A stretch of DNA of 64,000 nucleotides from Kappaphycus alvarezii (GCA_002205965.3 NADL03000095.1:1-64000); one strand, 5' to 3'; counted from the stretch's first letter, positions 35,057 through 45,885 are shown. Notes: generated by a model not told the origin, from the sequence alone. Program-made: numbers and translations.

Positions 35057-35770
35057 TCTGTGTCAAATTTTGTGCGATGCAGTTGTCACACTGGGCGGCA
35101 TTAGCTTGATTACGTGGCGTAGCTTGCGTGCAGAGGCACAAACTCTGTGTAGATGGAACTGGACCTGCGCATCCTCGATCCCGTCAATCAGCACGAGTGT
35201 CCTGTCGCAGTCATCGATTTGCCTAGTACGGAAGTTCTTCATAAAAGAGGTCGACCCAATCGGGGCACAAAGGAGGTCGATGCCTGTGTTAGAGAAGTTT
35301 TCGCGGGGGAAGCGACGACGTAGCAAAGACGATATCTGGTTGACGGGTTGGAACGGCCAGAAAAGGCTTTTTTGGCGGGGTTTAAAAAGAAGCCGTGGTC
35401 CGGTCCTTTGGAGCACAGCATCTGAACTACCCTGTCTAGCTCAGTGTGGGTGCCTATGAGAGTGCAGTCGTCGGCTTACCAGCAATGGGGGCTTAGCTGC
35501 GAGGTCTCAGCTATTGTTTTCGCCAAGGGGTGCACTATCAGGGAAAAAGTAAGCATGCTAGCTGGGTCTCCTTGTTGTATTCCGGGTTGACTGAGGATGT
35601 CTGGTGCAGACGCCGCCGGCAGGATCAGCGACGGTGTTTGGCGCGCATAGAACATGTTCAAGAACCGACAGAGCGAGGGTACCTTGGAGGGAAGCAGGTC
35701 GATATCTGTTGCCTCGAGAATCGGTTGAATGCGTTCCGCGCATCGACCCCATTCCAGGTAGTACCGTAAT
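35057..35770 (-). mobile_element. LINE D/E, upstream half (reverse transcriptase), broken
   Basis: The minus strand reads WNGVDARNAFNRFSRQQI (about 35760-35705), a QQGDPA box (about 35560-35580), CADDCTLIGTHTELDRVVQM with the catalytic ADD box (about 35415-35480), then FHLHRVCASARKLRHVIKLM (about 35170-35110). It stops where LINE B begins. The continuing half is at 23820-24880. The 5' end is truncated within the reverse transcriptase near 35770. Confidence 0.65.
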
Positions 35771-36214
35771 CACTGCTTACTGTAGCGGTGCCCAAAATTT
35801 ATTGAAATTAAAAGGTTACTGTAAAGATAAACAACTGCGCTCTACATTGTAGATACTGAACGCATTAAACTTCTTCCTTGTACAGTACTGTACTGTACAA
35901 GAAGAAGAAGACTTTACCAAGCAGGAAAGGGAGGGCTAGCTGTGAAAATTGACCAAATATTTTAATCTCTATCCCGGTGTCCTACAGTGATGCTGAATTG
36001 TGGAGCAATATTTTTATTGAGGCCCACAATTTATATTTTATTTTTACATCCTCGGGCTATCGAAATATTCCCTCGATCAGATATTATTAAATTTGGTTTT
36101 CTATTTATTATTCATTCTAAGTCCAATTGTGGCATTCTTTATTTATTCAAGTTGGAACTATTTATTATTATTTGGATCTACCTATCCCAATTATTTTTGC
36201 ACTAGCGGCCCTCA
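35771..36214. other. AT-rich gene-free gap
   Basis: No supported gene. It holds one copy of a dispersed repeat (35842-35900) and AT-rich sequence near 35950-36190. Confidence 0.3.
35842..35900. repeat. Dispersed repeat, copy 1
   Basis: GTAGATACTGAACGCATTAA followed by ACTTCTTC recurs almost unchanged at about 57027-57055. Both copies are bordered by GTACTGTAC-type palindromes. Confidence 0.5.
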
Positions 36215-36738
36215 AAAGGGGAAAAATCTATCCGAGCCAGGAGCGGTTGAGTTGTCGTCGGTTGATCGCGACAGAAGTGCGTTGTTGTATGAGCGAACTG
36301 ATAATCGTGGACAAGCGATCGCGCTCGAAGGCAGGGCTACTGCCTTTCTGTAGAGCGATGTACTCAGCAATTCTAGACAGACCTCGTTCGGCACCGGGAC
36401 CGGCAGACCCGTATATATCGAAAGCCATTGGGTGGAAGTCGATACGTAGTTCGGCGCAGAGGTGGCCAAAGCGGAGAGATTTCGCGCTCTCAGATGCAGT
36501 AAGGGCAGCGAGGGGCGTGTGAATCCGCTGTTGGGCGTATGGAGCGGAGTGGGGGCTGATGACAGTGACGTCGTAGCGCTGGGGACGGGGAGAGAACTGG
36601 ACATTATCGATGCAGATGTCGAGGCGGCGGCGGGAGTTGGAGGGTCGGGGCAAGTCTTGCGGGAAGACTTGTGTACTGTAGCACAACCGAAACGACCATG
36701 TCCTTAGGGTCGAACTCGTGACCACCCCGAAGAAAATT
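36215..36738 (-). mobile_element. LINE F, C-terminal fragment of the endonuclease domain
   Basis: An open minus-strand frame includes RLDICIDNVQFSPRPQRYD directly followed by VTVISP, then ELRIDFHPMAFDIYGSAGPG, the final conserved block of this LINE group. It lacks the reverse transcriptase and zinc motif, so it is a strongly 5'-truncated insertion. LINE C abuts it at about 36740. Confidence 0.55.
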
Positions 36739-37974
36739 TACTTCATTGAGTATCTATCGTGTACACTGCAAGACTGACTATACGGCTGAGAACTAACCGG
36801 ATGTTCCACGTCAGGCACGTGCAGTGGGCTAGCGATAGAATCGCCATTGCAACAGAAGACCACAGCGTGCAACTAATGCGCTGATAAATACGTCTGCGGA
36901 TCACTCCTGTGGTTGTGTTGAATTTCTCTTCGATGCGCGGGATGAAGTCTTCGAGAAACAGAATAGAGGCGGGGGATGGGGCACCCAAGGAGTCGAAAGC
37001 CAGCATCTGAAACTTGAAGTTCGGTTCCAGGAGGATGTTTTGCGAAGGGGGTGGGATCCGGCGTACCAGTTTTCGCTCCAGGTCTTTGACTTTGGCTCGG
37101 TGGAAAATGTTGGCGGAGCCGCCGGCCATTTGTGTGGCCCTTGTGCGTACGCCTTGTTTGAACGGCGAGACAACGGTTAGATCGCAGGCTATGGGGCGGA
37201 CCTGTTGGCCTGGGCAGGGGGGGTTGTATGAGAATGTCCGCAGGGCGGATATTCGTTCCGGGGACAAGGAGCGGGACTTCGAATTGGCAGTCCAGGCCCG
37301 CAGCCCGAGCAACGTGGTAGGAGAAAACGTTGCCTACCGAGTTGTGGCGGTGCGGGCGGCCGAAGCCGGCATGGCAAAGGTCCGCCGCGTGGTCCCCGAG
37401 TGCGTCCATAGTTTGCTTACAGTGGGCGCAGGTGAGCGGGCGAGAGTCGTCACATACGGGGAGGCCGAGGTGCCGGCGGATCATGTCTGCCAGTGGCCGA
37501 GGACACCACCGTAGCGGTTGTGGGATGAGCGATGAGAAAAGCGGCGGCGGGGCTGCTCAGGAACGCCAGGCCACGAATCCGATGTCGAACTTCTTGAATG
37601 CTGTGCTGAGCCGGGTTGGGGTGTCTCACCCATGAGTCGTCGCGCCAGTGGACCCTTGCCTGTGCCTCCTGCTGCACACCATTTAGGAAGGTTTAGAGGT
37701 TGGATGGTTTGGCAGCAAGCAGGCATGGGTCGAATGGGCCAATGTCGACGGAGTACGGACGCCTGGGGATACATTACAGGAAGTCACGGATTCGCGGCAA
37801 GGCTTGTCGGACCAGGAACGCCCTGTCACCCCGGTATCGGTGACTGGAGAGGGCGGCAGAACGTTGCGTGGTGCACGATGCCGATCTCTCACGTGCCGGA
37901 ACCGCGTCGATGATGCTAGCTGCGACCGAGCCGTGTAGGAACGCGGAGATGAGAGTAAATCCCTGACCTCCCTG

Positions 37975-38013
37975 GCGAATCAGTGGTGGTGGTAAATCTT
38001 TATGCGAATTAGT
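37975..38013 (-). repeat. 19-bp LINE 3'-tail micro-insertion with 10-bp duplication
   Basis: Between GCGAATCAGT (37975-37984) and GCGAATTAGT (38004-38013) lies GGTGGTGGTAAATCTTTAT. On the minus strand this is ATAAAGATTTACCACC plus three bases, the last bases of LINE B (24881). Removing it and one flank restores a continuous LINE C frame (LLIRQGGQGF). Confidence 0.5.
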
Positions 38014-38357
38014 AGCGTGACTTGGTCCCATGCAGTGTCTGTCAGGGCGATCCAGTGTAGCTCCGAGTAAGACGACCTCTGCAGGGCGTCAAAGGCTTGT
38101 GCAACGGGGGCCGAGTGTTGTGGGTCGGCGAGCCGGAACGCGTGGGTGACGAGGCATGCCGACGCGCACAGCCTGTGCATGTGGAAACGGGCGCGGGGGT
38201 CACGCACGTGGGTCAGCAGTCGGAGGGTGCGGCGGCACCCATCCGGTCCATCGGCGCTTCTTGGAGCTCAAAGCCGTCGCGCGAGCACTCGGACAGAGGA
38301 AATTCGCGGAGGAAGTCCGTACGGTCCGGCAGGAGCGTGTTCGGCCAGTGAATACGT

Positions 38358-38487
38358 CTTCCTCGCTCCTTCCCCATTACTGTGTCGGTATCCCCTTTTT
38401 GAGTCGATTGCGGTTGTCTGGAAAACCATGGGATAGACCGGATATATCTTCCAAGAGTAAAACACCCAAACCTTTTCCCTTCCTCGC
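38358..38487 (+). repeat. SINE-like repeat, full copy 3, with 9-bp target duplication
   Basis: The element (38367-38478, 112 bp) matches copy 2 along its whole length and is flanked by CTTCCTCGC at 38358-38366 and 38479-38487. It interrupts LINE C just after the YTDD region. Confidence 0.65.
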
Positions 38488-39605
38488 GTTGACATAGAGG
38501 CCAACTGCCGGACCCTAAGCCTGCAGGAGGCGGAGAGCACGGCGCAGACCCTGGAGTGTCCCTATGAGGGTCACGTCGTCCGTGTACAATTGATTCAGCA
38601 CAATGTTGCTGTCCTCAGCGATTTTCCGGATTAGTGGTTGGATCGTGACGGAAATCAGCAACATACTGGCCGGTCGCCCTGCTGGGTGCCCTGAGCACTC
38701 GAGATGACTGTGTTCTGGCGATTCGGTATAAGGAACAGTGGCTGAGTACGACCGTATATCATATTCAAGAAGCGGACCAGAGAAGGAGCGAGTGCTGGAA
38801 GTTGAGACAGCATTGACTGGCGATCAACGCGGTTGAAAAGCGTTGTGCGTGTCAATGAGGACCGTAGCAACATGCGGAGCACCAGTGAAACGGCGAAGCA
38901 GGGTGCGGGTGTCATGGATGACTGCGTCCATCTCGGTCTTGATACCGTTGGCCGTTTGGAATGGCGCGAGGAAGTCTCGAGAGTAATCGATGGCGCTCGG
39001 CAGCAGCGTCTTGGTGACGATGCGGAGGAGGACCGATCCAACAGCGATGGGACGGGTTTTGTCCGGTTCCGGCCGTAGCGGGAGCAATATTGCGGCAGCG
39101 AGCAGGCGCAGGACCGAGTCCGGCAGTTCCCCACGCGCGATCGGCGTCACTAACTTCGTAAGCACACTATTCCCTGTCACCCCGGCGGCCGGGCCGACCG
39201 ATTTTTTAAGTAGCAAGTGGAACCAGCGTGCCGGCGTGCGTCCCGTCCAGCGGTCGTATCACGAGAAATTCCTCGTACAGCCTGCTCCACGGCGTCTGCC
39301 GTGATTTATGGTGGAGGAGGAAGGGCTAGTTTCAGGAATGGGCTTGATCGGGCGCGGGGGCGCGGGGTGAAGATCACGCAGCGCTTGGATGGTGTGCGGG
39401 TCATTCACATCGGCTAGCGGAGCGTTGTGCACGGACCGCATGGCCTTGCCGTAGCGGGCGTCTGCACAGAGGGCTTCAGCGCGACGGGCGCGCCGTGCGT
39501 CGCCGAAGCCTCAGTCGTACGCGGGGCAGTGCTACTGGATCCACTCAGAGCGCGCTTCATGGGCGCGAAGGGCTTCAAACCACAGCGCGTTCCCCCACGC
39601 AAATC

Positions 39606-39949
39606 ATGATGTGAAAGTTTAAATAGCGCTATTTCCTCACGAGTTCGTTAAGTACTCCGAAATAATCACATGCAGCACTAGTGTGAACGGAGGGAGAGGG
39701 GTTTAAACTCCCTTACGGGGTTCGGTCGGGGTCAATGTGGTCTGATTAGTGCCCTCGAAAGAGGAGGCTGCCCCGGGTGTTCACACCGGGCCTTTTAGAT
39801 CGTACAACGGTGTCATCGTGAAATTTTTACCGAATTACGTCGGCATTACAGCATACTGCAAGATGAAGTACGTGGATCGGCATCATCACAATCCGCTGAA
39901 TCTCGACAACTGGAAAGGCAGATAAGATCCACACTGAATAACGCCATTG
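39606..39949. other. Gene-free gap with a GC hairpin
   Basis: No gene is seen. CCCGGGTG, a TTCA loop and CACCGGG near 39774-39793 could form a hairpin followed by CCTTTT. I see no gene it would serve. Confidence 0.25.
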
Positions 39950-39954
39950 CCTTC

Positions 39955-41073
39955 TGATAGGGGTAAATCGTCGGGAGAAGAGATATTCAGAACCAACCAC
40001 CCCAAGAAGGAGGTGTTGCAAGCGACAAAAGTGCTACCGTGGATAGTTGAACAAATAAAAAGGAGTGTATATGGGAGAGAGTTGAGAGGCTACAAGCAAG
40101 TAAAAAGTGGCAGGGTCTACCACTGATGCTCTGCGACCAGCTTAGGAAAAAGTTTTCTTGGGTCTGAAGTTGACTCTCAACTTCCTACTACTCGAAGCTT
40201 GACCTGAAGTTGTCTGCCAACTTGCTTGACCTGTCAAGGAGGAAGCACTTTACTCAGCTTATATAGACTTTTCGGCTAATCCTAAAGTCTCAATCAAACA
40301 TACTAAATACCATAAAACGCATAAAAGGGCATCTTGTGGATGTGATTGGCCAGAGGGAAGATATTATAAAGGAAAATATCTGTATCTACTCCTCACAATC
40401 GTTATCCTCAACATCAGAACCAAATAACTCCTCCAAAATATCCATACTCTCAATGCAATCCCTACAAAATTCCTCGAACGGCTCAGAATGATAAATGGCT
40501 TCACCAGACATATCAAGATCCTCCAACTCTTCCTCGCGACCCTTAGCCTCCGCGCCAACCCCATCCGAAGAATCCGAGATGACGATCACGCCCTCACTAT
40601 CCCCTCCATTCCCCACAGCAACTTCCCCACGATTATACACCATCGGTTCCCACGGAGCTACAAAGTCTTCCTCATCCTCGGATCCCTCCACGTCCGACTC
40701 AGTCCCCTCTGACTCCTCCTCCTCCGCCTCCTCCAAGAAGTGCCGACGAACCCACTCCCGAACACGCTCACGGTCCATCCTCCTGAAGTAGTCGTCGTAG
40801 TCTGTTGGCCCATTATTCATTAGGGCTAGGCCGTTGATGGGACGAGAGGGGCGGCTTTTGGTGATGGGGGCGGAGGGCGAAGGTTGTTCATTCTGATAGA
40901 CGTTGGGGAATGGGAGGCAATGTAGGGTGTTTTGGGGGGAGGGGTGATGAGTAAAATGATCGGGGACATTTGGAACTTGGAATAAAGGGTTTAAATAGGC
41001 TCCCGGGGCAGGTTCTATAGTTAGGAATAGGTAAAATAAATCTGCAAGGGATTTTTCAGTAGTGCATTTGCGC
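39955..41073 (-). mobile_element. LTR variant, copy B, carrying an intact acidic ORF (fossil)
   Basis: From 39955 (TGATAGGGG) to about 40380 the sequence closely matches the left part of the Gypsy LTRs, including CTTATATA (40258-40265). It then departs from them: an acidic ORF (40386-40820, minus) begins immediately. The far end near 41045-41073 (ATTTTTCAGTAGTGCATTTG, then CGC) resembles the right end of the Gypsy LTR (TTTTTTCGTGTGCGAATTTG, then CGC). CCTTC occurs just outside both ends (39950-39954 and 41074-41078), consistent with a solo LTR and 5-bp duplication, although the expected final CA is lacking. If right, the ORF lies within U3. Copy B looks moderately young. Confidence 0.5.
40386..40820 (-). 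CDS. Small acidic protein with SUMO-interaction-like motif, LTR-associated
   Basis: The 144-codon ORF is uninterrupted. Its N-terminus is MNNGPTDYDDYFRRMDRERV, a basic amphipathic helix. A long Glu/Asp/Ser-rich stretch follows (EEAEEEESEGTESDVEGSED), then VIVISDSSDGV at about residue 78, and a C-terminal helix with SMDILEELFGSDVEDN. Four aliphatic residues followed by Ser/Asp is the classic form of a SUMO-interacting motif. The same motif and C-terminus survive in the old copy at 4732-5325, which suggests past selection. An ATTTAAA box lies about 150 bp upstream and the LTR promoter directly downstream. No enzyme motif is present. The product, if made, would be nuclear and protein-binding; this is inference. 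Confidence 0.5.
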   Translation of the reverse strand: MNNGPTDYDDYFRRMDRERVREWVRRHFLEEAEEEESEGTESDVEGSEDEEDFVAPWEPMVYNRGEVAVGNGGDSEGVIVISDSSDGVGAEAKGREEELEDLDMSGEAIYHSEPFEEFCRDCIESMDILEELFGSDVEDNDCEE

Positions 41074-41251
41074 CCTTCTTCTCAAAAAAGGTGAATTTGG
41101 AGGAGGAAGTAAGCTAAAAGGGAAAAGGAACTTGATTAGGGGTCGATTCAGAGGGCTAAATACAGTATGAAAATATCTAGATAAAGTGGAAGTAAATTTG
41201 GAAATGACGGTGGGAGAAGTTAGCGGCGGGATCGTTGTAGGTTGCTGGATT

Positions 41252-41422
41252 ACACGAAGGGAGGACCATTTCCTGTATTAATGAAGGGAGGACCATTTCC
41301 TGTATTACATGGAGGGAGGACCATTTCCTGTATTACATGGAGGGAGGACCATTTCCTGTATTATATGGAGGGAGGACCATTTCCTGTATTACATGGAGGG
41401 AGGACCATTTCCTGTATTACAC
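41252..41422. repeat. Minisatellite, six copies of a 28-bp unit
   Basis: Six tandem units share the core AGGACCATTTCCTGTATTA, starting at 41259, 41286, 41314, 41342, 41370 and 41398, with an ACATGGA joint. The first unit is one base short. Copies are almost identical, so the array is young. The reading frames across it are by-products. Confidence 0.9.
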
Positions 41423-41496
41423 CTTCTTGGTTTTATTCCCTTTTTGCCATAAAGAAGTATATCCGGACGTAAACCTAGTACTCCGGCGGACTGTAG

Positions 41497-41645
41497 GGAC
41501 ACATATACCATATCCATATCCAGTCTGAACCAGGGTTCTCATTGTGTGTCTCGTGGACATACAGTACTAAGGGGAGACATATGCTATATCCATATTCTGT
41601 TTGAACCAAGGTTCTCATTGTGTGTCTATTGGACACGCAGGGCTC
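41497..41645. repeat. Tandem duplication of a 74-bp unit
   Basis: Two adjacent units (about 41497-41570 and 41572-41645) share CATATCCATAT...TGAACCA and GGTTCTCATTGTGTGTCT with roughly 80 percent identity by eye. They lie 75 bp after the minisatellite. Confidence 0.75.
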
Positions 41646-41649
41646 AATT

Positions 41650-42535
41650 ACTGAACAGTATAATACTGCAATGCATGAAATCAACTTGGATCTATATCTA
41701 GTGAGAAAACGGGAGGATTGAACCCTACGCCTTACACTTATGAACTACTAAATTACATATATTAAAAAGTGGTTACAATCGACGCGGTGTCGTGACCTGT
41801 GCCACAGTGAGGAAAACGTGTTAATACTCATAGAGGGTTGAAGTTAATGTAAAAAAGTTTTCTACCAAGTCTTATTGCCAATGAGATTATCTTCCGCGGT
41901 CACGTAAGATATTCGAAAGACTTTCTAAAAATATCTCCCCGCAATGGTGTTCAGGCCACACAATTTGTTCGACTCACGAGTCACATGTCCCCAGAGTACA
42001 GTATTTATCACTTTAATTCGTATTTGCAACACAGTGAAGTCGCTACAATACTAATTTTGAATAGGATGACTAAATTCTGCGTGTTGCGGGGCACGAAAAA
42101 TTGCAGACGCCGCACATGTGGTCCAAATAGCGTAGCTGAGTTACTGGTACAGACGAGTCTTCACTCCACTCGTAGAAAAGCCGCTGCGAAGCGCGACATC
42201 TGCCGCTCTCCAGAGTAAATATCATGATTATACTTCAAAATACCACATATGAGGCGGGCTTAAGAAATTTACATGCCATAAAACCCTTCGACGATAGTTA
42301 CAAACAAGTCATCCGCACTTCAAAGATCTTCTCGGACAAATTCAGTCTACCAAATTATCTCTGAGCAAACCTGAATCCCCCACGTCACCATATCCTTTCT
42401 AACCTTCGTCGAAAAGCTGCGCCGTTTTGATTCGTACCCTCCCCACCCCCTCCATTCCCGGTAAGCCATATCAAAGTCAAACACTCTCAAACAAGCTATC
42501 AGAGTTACACGAACTAACCGCAATCCCCCTGCCCA
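41650..42535. other. Gene-free AT-rich stretch
   Basis: No frame with recognisable content; nothing else is seen. Confidence 0.3.
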
Positions 42536-42539
42536 TAGT

Positions 42540-45500
42540 TCTACTTCTCAGTTACATTATGCCGCCACGCAAATCCCGCAAGTGGTGCGGGTCCGCCCGA
42601 TCCTGTGCCATAATCCGAGACGGGCGTCCGCGATAAGGAATCTGACGGGCCTGCAACACGACTGCGCGCGGTGGGCCTTAAAAGTTGTCTGCGGTGGTAA
42701 TGGAGGAGGTGATTGGGCAGTCAGTTGCCATCGAGGCAGCACATCAGAAATAGAAGCAAGTAACGGCATACACGCGGGATGTGACGGAATCAGACAAGGT
42801 CGACGAATGGTTGCAGGGGAGGATTAGAGAAATGGAATCTTGCATGGTAAGAGTGGGTTATTCGGTCTAAAGCGATGGTGGTAGTGGCTTGGCATCATGA
42901 GATCCCAAAAAGGTTGCTGGACGTGCGCTGCAGTTGCAAAAGTTACTGACGATTTTAAAATACCACCGCACAGAGATTCTTTCGAAGACCCGGGTTCTTC
43001 CTTCAGCGTGTTAAAGGGAGAAGAAGCAGTTTATGCGTGCGCCGATTGCACTGATTTCGATTGGGAGGGATTTGGAGACTTGGATGACAGATGAGTGGAT
43101 AAACATTGGTGCACGTCGCAAGATGTTAATGAAGAACTTCCCGCGGAATGGATATGTGTGGTATGTGTCGTAGGGTAGTCGTGCGGTTCTTAGTTCAATT
43201 GCACATTTTGGATCCTCGTTTCTCAGTTATGGATTTGGAAGATAAGGCCACGGACACCTTAGTTGTAGATTTGCTGACCTCTTTGAAAGAAAGGATGAAG
43301 TTAGCCGATGGGTTCAATTCCAGTACTCATTTGAAGCATCTGAGCTGGCTTTTGAATCCGAGAATGGGTTGCGGTCTCATATTGAGTCTTTAGCTAACAT
43401 TATTAGAGGCGAGACTGTCAACAGCGTGTTAGACGGTGCTCGTGAGGGACAATATGACTTGGTGCAAGGAAGAGAAAGAGCTCCTCGCCGTGCATTGAAG
43501 GGTAACTATATTGTTAGTCCTGCTGATATTCTCAAGACGTTTACAGGTGATTGCGTGGCTTCAACTCTCACTGTTACTGAATTCATTGCTGTGGTATGTC
43601 ACATCCTTATGCATCTGAGGCTCATGTACGTGGAAACTGTGTACAGGAGCGGCTGAGATCAAGGGAAAGTTTCGGCGTTCAAGCATTTGTACAGGCAGCT
43701 TCGTATCTTTTTACGGATGAAGACGATTGAAGGCGCCATGCAGAAGAGGAGAGCAGCCTATAGGAACATTGAGAAGGTCTCTGAAGAGGGGTTCAGATTA
43801 TGGCTAGAAAAGCGATCAATTCCTCGTTTGGATAATGACGGTAATGGCGGAACCAAGAGAGCAGATTGATTTGTCCCAGTGGGAAGTATCGCGTATAGGG
43901 TATCAGCGGAACCGGTGCGGGTCATGGATTTGAGGGACAGGGCTTAGTGAGGATGATGTCGGACGACCGGAGACGCGTGAAGGGAATACAGGTGATGGTA
44001 GGGATGAAGATGTACCGTTGATTAGCCTCAGAGCTCATCACAGAGCTGACGTAACCAGGTAGGAAAATTCCCTCCATGTTTCCAAGGAAATTGCACATAA
44101 GGCGGTAAGCACTGGAAATGATGAAAATCAACCCGTCGCGTGAGTCGGAGGAAAACACACTATTGCATCACAAAATAATTGTGCCCCTCCCTGATCTCCC
44201 AGCAAGTGATTTGACTGCGAAAATCAGAAGGAAATTGGTGAAAATCGACTTGGTCGCGTGGTATTGGAGCAAAATATTGTGCAGTCACGTGACGTTCACT
44301 CACAGGACACCCAGGAAACAGGTTTTCTCCCCGGTAGTGTAATCAGTGAGGTTATCCCACATGCTCAGGCTAATGGTGATGGGATGAAATGAGTAACGAA
44401 GTTCAAGGCCGACATTAATGTAACCTGTACCCTCTCTTGTGAGTCAGATATCCTTCAACAGATCGATGAACTGGCAAGTCTCCGCCAGGAACTTGATCAA
44501 ACTGTTGCAGAGGAGAACCGACTTAAGAAACAAAATGAATCGCTGAGAGATGACCTTTCCAAGATCAGGAAAAGAGTTCTGATAATTGAGAAAGAGGCCC
44601 GGTAGTCGAAAGAAAAGGTACAGAAATGGGTTGCTGGTATGGACAGGAAATGGGCGGAAGTACAGGTTCGTATTATTCTGGAGCAAGTGCTTGGTTCAAT
44701 AATTTCTGAGGCAGCCAAGAGAGAAAGAACTAGGGAGCGTCGGAGGGTTTTGAGGAGTTTGATGCGATGGAAAAGGTCGCCAAAAAGAGGAGGATAGAAA
44801 GGGAGAAGAGGCATAAATTGGAAGCGGATAAGTGGCAAAGGCAGCGCCTGATGCAGATTGCGACAGACAATGCCCAGTGCATTAATCTGTATATTTCAAG
44901 TTTCGAAGGGATCCGTACCGACCCGTAAGTTTGGATTATGACTGCCTTGTTTAAATTGTCCCCCGGTAATGAATGTATGGAGGGGAAGGATAGGGATGTG
45001 AAGAGGTGGATGTCCTCGGCAATATAGGTGAAGGAACTGGTAGGTGTGAGGGCTAGTTCGCGACAAGGTGAGGTCTTTCCCGAGGTCGAGGTCACAGAGA
45101 AGAAGGTGTACCACAATTTTCATCAATATATGCGAATATTTTGTGCTCTTCTCGCTGCTCAGGTCTACATTGCGTTAGACACTATTTCTCGGAGCTCGAA
45201 AACATGGAATAAGGTCAATCTACAGGAAGAGTAATCGTCACCTGGTTCGTTGGTTGAACAATCCCGGAACGAGTCGTGGTGAGCGCCTCCTTCAACTCAC
45301 AAATCCTGCGTCTTCTAAACCACATTTACCCAAGAAAGGAGATGTGGTCTCAGTTGATTACCTTTAAAACGATGCGACGAGGAATTGTGCAGTGCACGCG
45401 GAAACTATTCTCGACTTTTATAGCGCGTCGGGAAGAGCGGGACGAAACAATGACATATGGATTGAGTTTAATATCATTGCGCTGGAAGCAAACAAATCTG

Positions 45501-45885
45501 CTGACGACGAGAGGGAGCATTTTTACAGAAGGCACCCTTTGATATTTACATCCGTCACGTTGGTTACGTTGGTTCACACATCATTCCGGTCGAGTACTTG
45601 TTGGTGTATTTGAAGTTGGACGAAAAAAATCAGAAGGCAGTGGGTACTGTTGTCCTCAACAAGTGTCCGAAAGACACCACCGATAACTACCAGGTATTCG
45701 TGAACAACCGCGACATTGTCGATTTGCCGCAGAGACAGATCGGCAGTTACCTCAACCACATCCCTGCTGACTCTGGGTTCGTAACTACATCAACACGGCT
45801 CTATCGAAAGGCAGCTCTCAAGTTCCATCTATGAACAACGTTCAGTTTTGTGCTCTGAAGGAATGCTTGAAGCTTCTGGTAGTTG
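42540..45885 (+). pseudogene. Upstream part of a decayed helicase gene
   Basis: Plus-strand open stretches follow one another: MPPRKSRKWCGSARSC (42559), a Cys-containing piece (42897-43092), a 95-codon frame with GLRSHIESLANIIRGETVNS (43369-43656), a basic helix (43687-43869), a coiled coil (IDELASLRQELDQTVAEENR, about 44460-44600), and a beta-rich stretch with KGDVVSVDY, NDIWIEFNIIALEANKSADD and VFVNNRDIVDLPQRQIGSYL (45330-45834). The last stretch directly precedes the helicase core and probably belongs to the same protein. I recognise no named domain. There are several stops and frame changes. Confidence 0.35.

Larger units (their letters stand above)
36740..39605 (-). mobile_element. LINE C, reverse transcriptase and endonuclease, broken
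   Basis: From right to left on the minus strand: LADVNDPHTIQALRDLHP (about 39410), reverse transcriptase with TRPIAVGSVLLRIVTKTLL and GIKTEMDAVIHDTRTLLRRF (39070-38890), FLNMIYGRTQPLFLIPN (about 38740), a YTDDVTLIG box (about 38590), a thumb region, and then the zinc/endonuclease part with CAHCKQTMDALGDHAADLC, RPADILIQ and ACDLTVVSPF (37484-37120). A QPHRHN-type patch after the zinc motif resembles R2-like LINEs. It is 5'-truncated. It carries a SINE-like insertion (38358-38487) and a 19-bp micro-insertion (37985-38003). Multiple frame changes and stops occur. Confidence 0.7.

Noticed and set aside
36093-36522. Plus-strand frames over AT-rich DNA and LINE F
   Set aside because: They are shadows of the LINE F minus-strand frame.
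39774-39800. Hairpin plus CCTTTT as a bacterial-type terminator
   Set aside because: The setting is eukaryotic, no gene ends there and the T-run is short.
41242-41528. Open frames with repeated GGPFPVL / GGRTISC peptides
   Set aside because: They are translations of the 28-bp minisatellite, whose unit is not a multiple of three.
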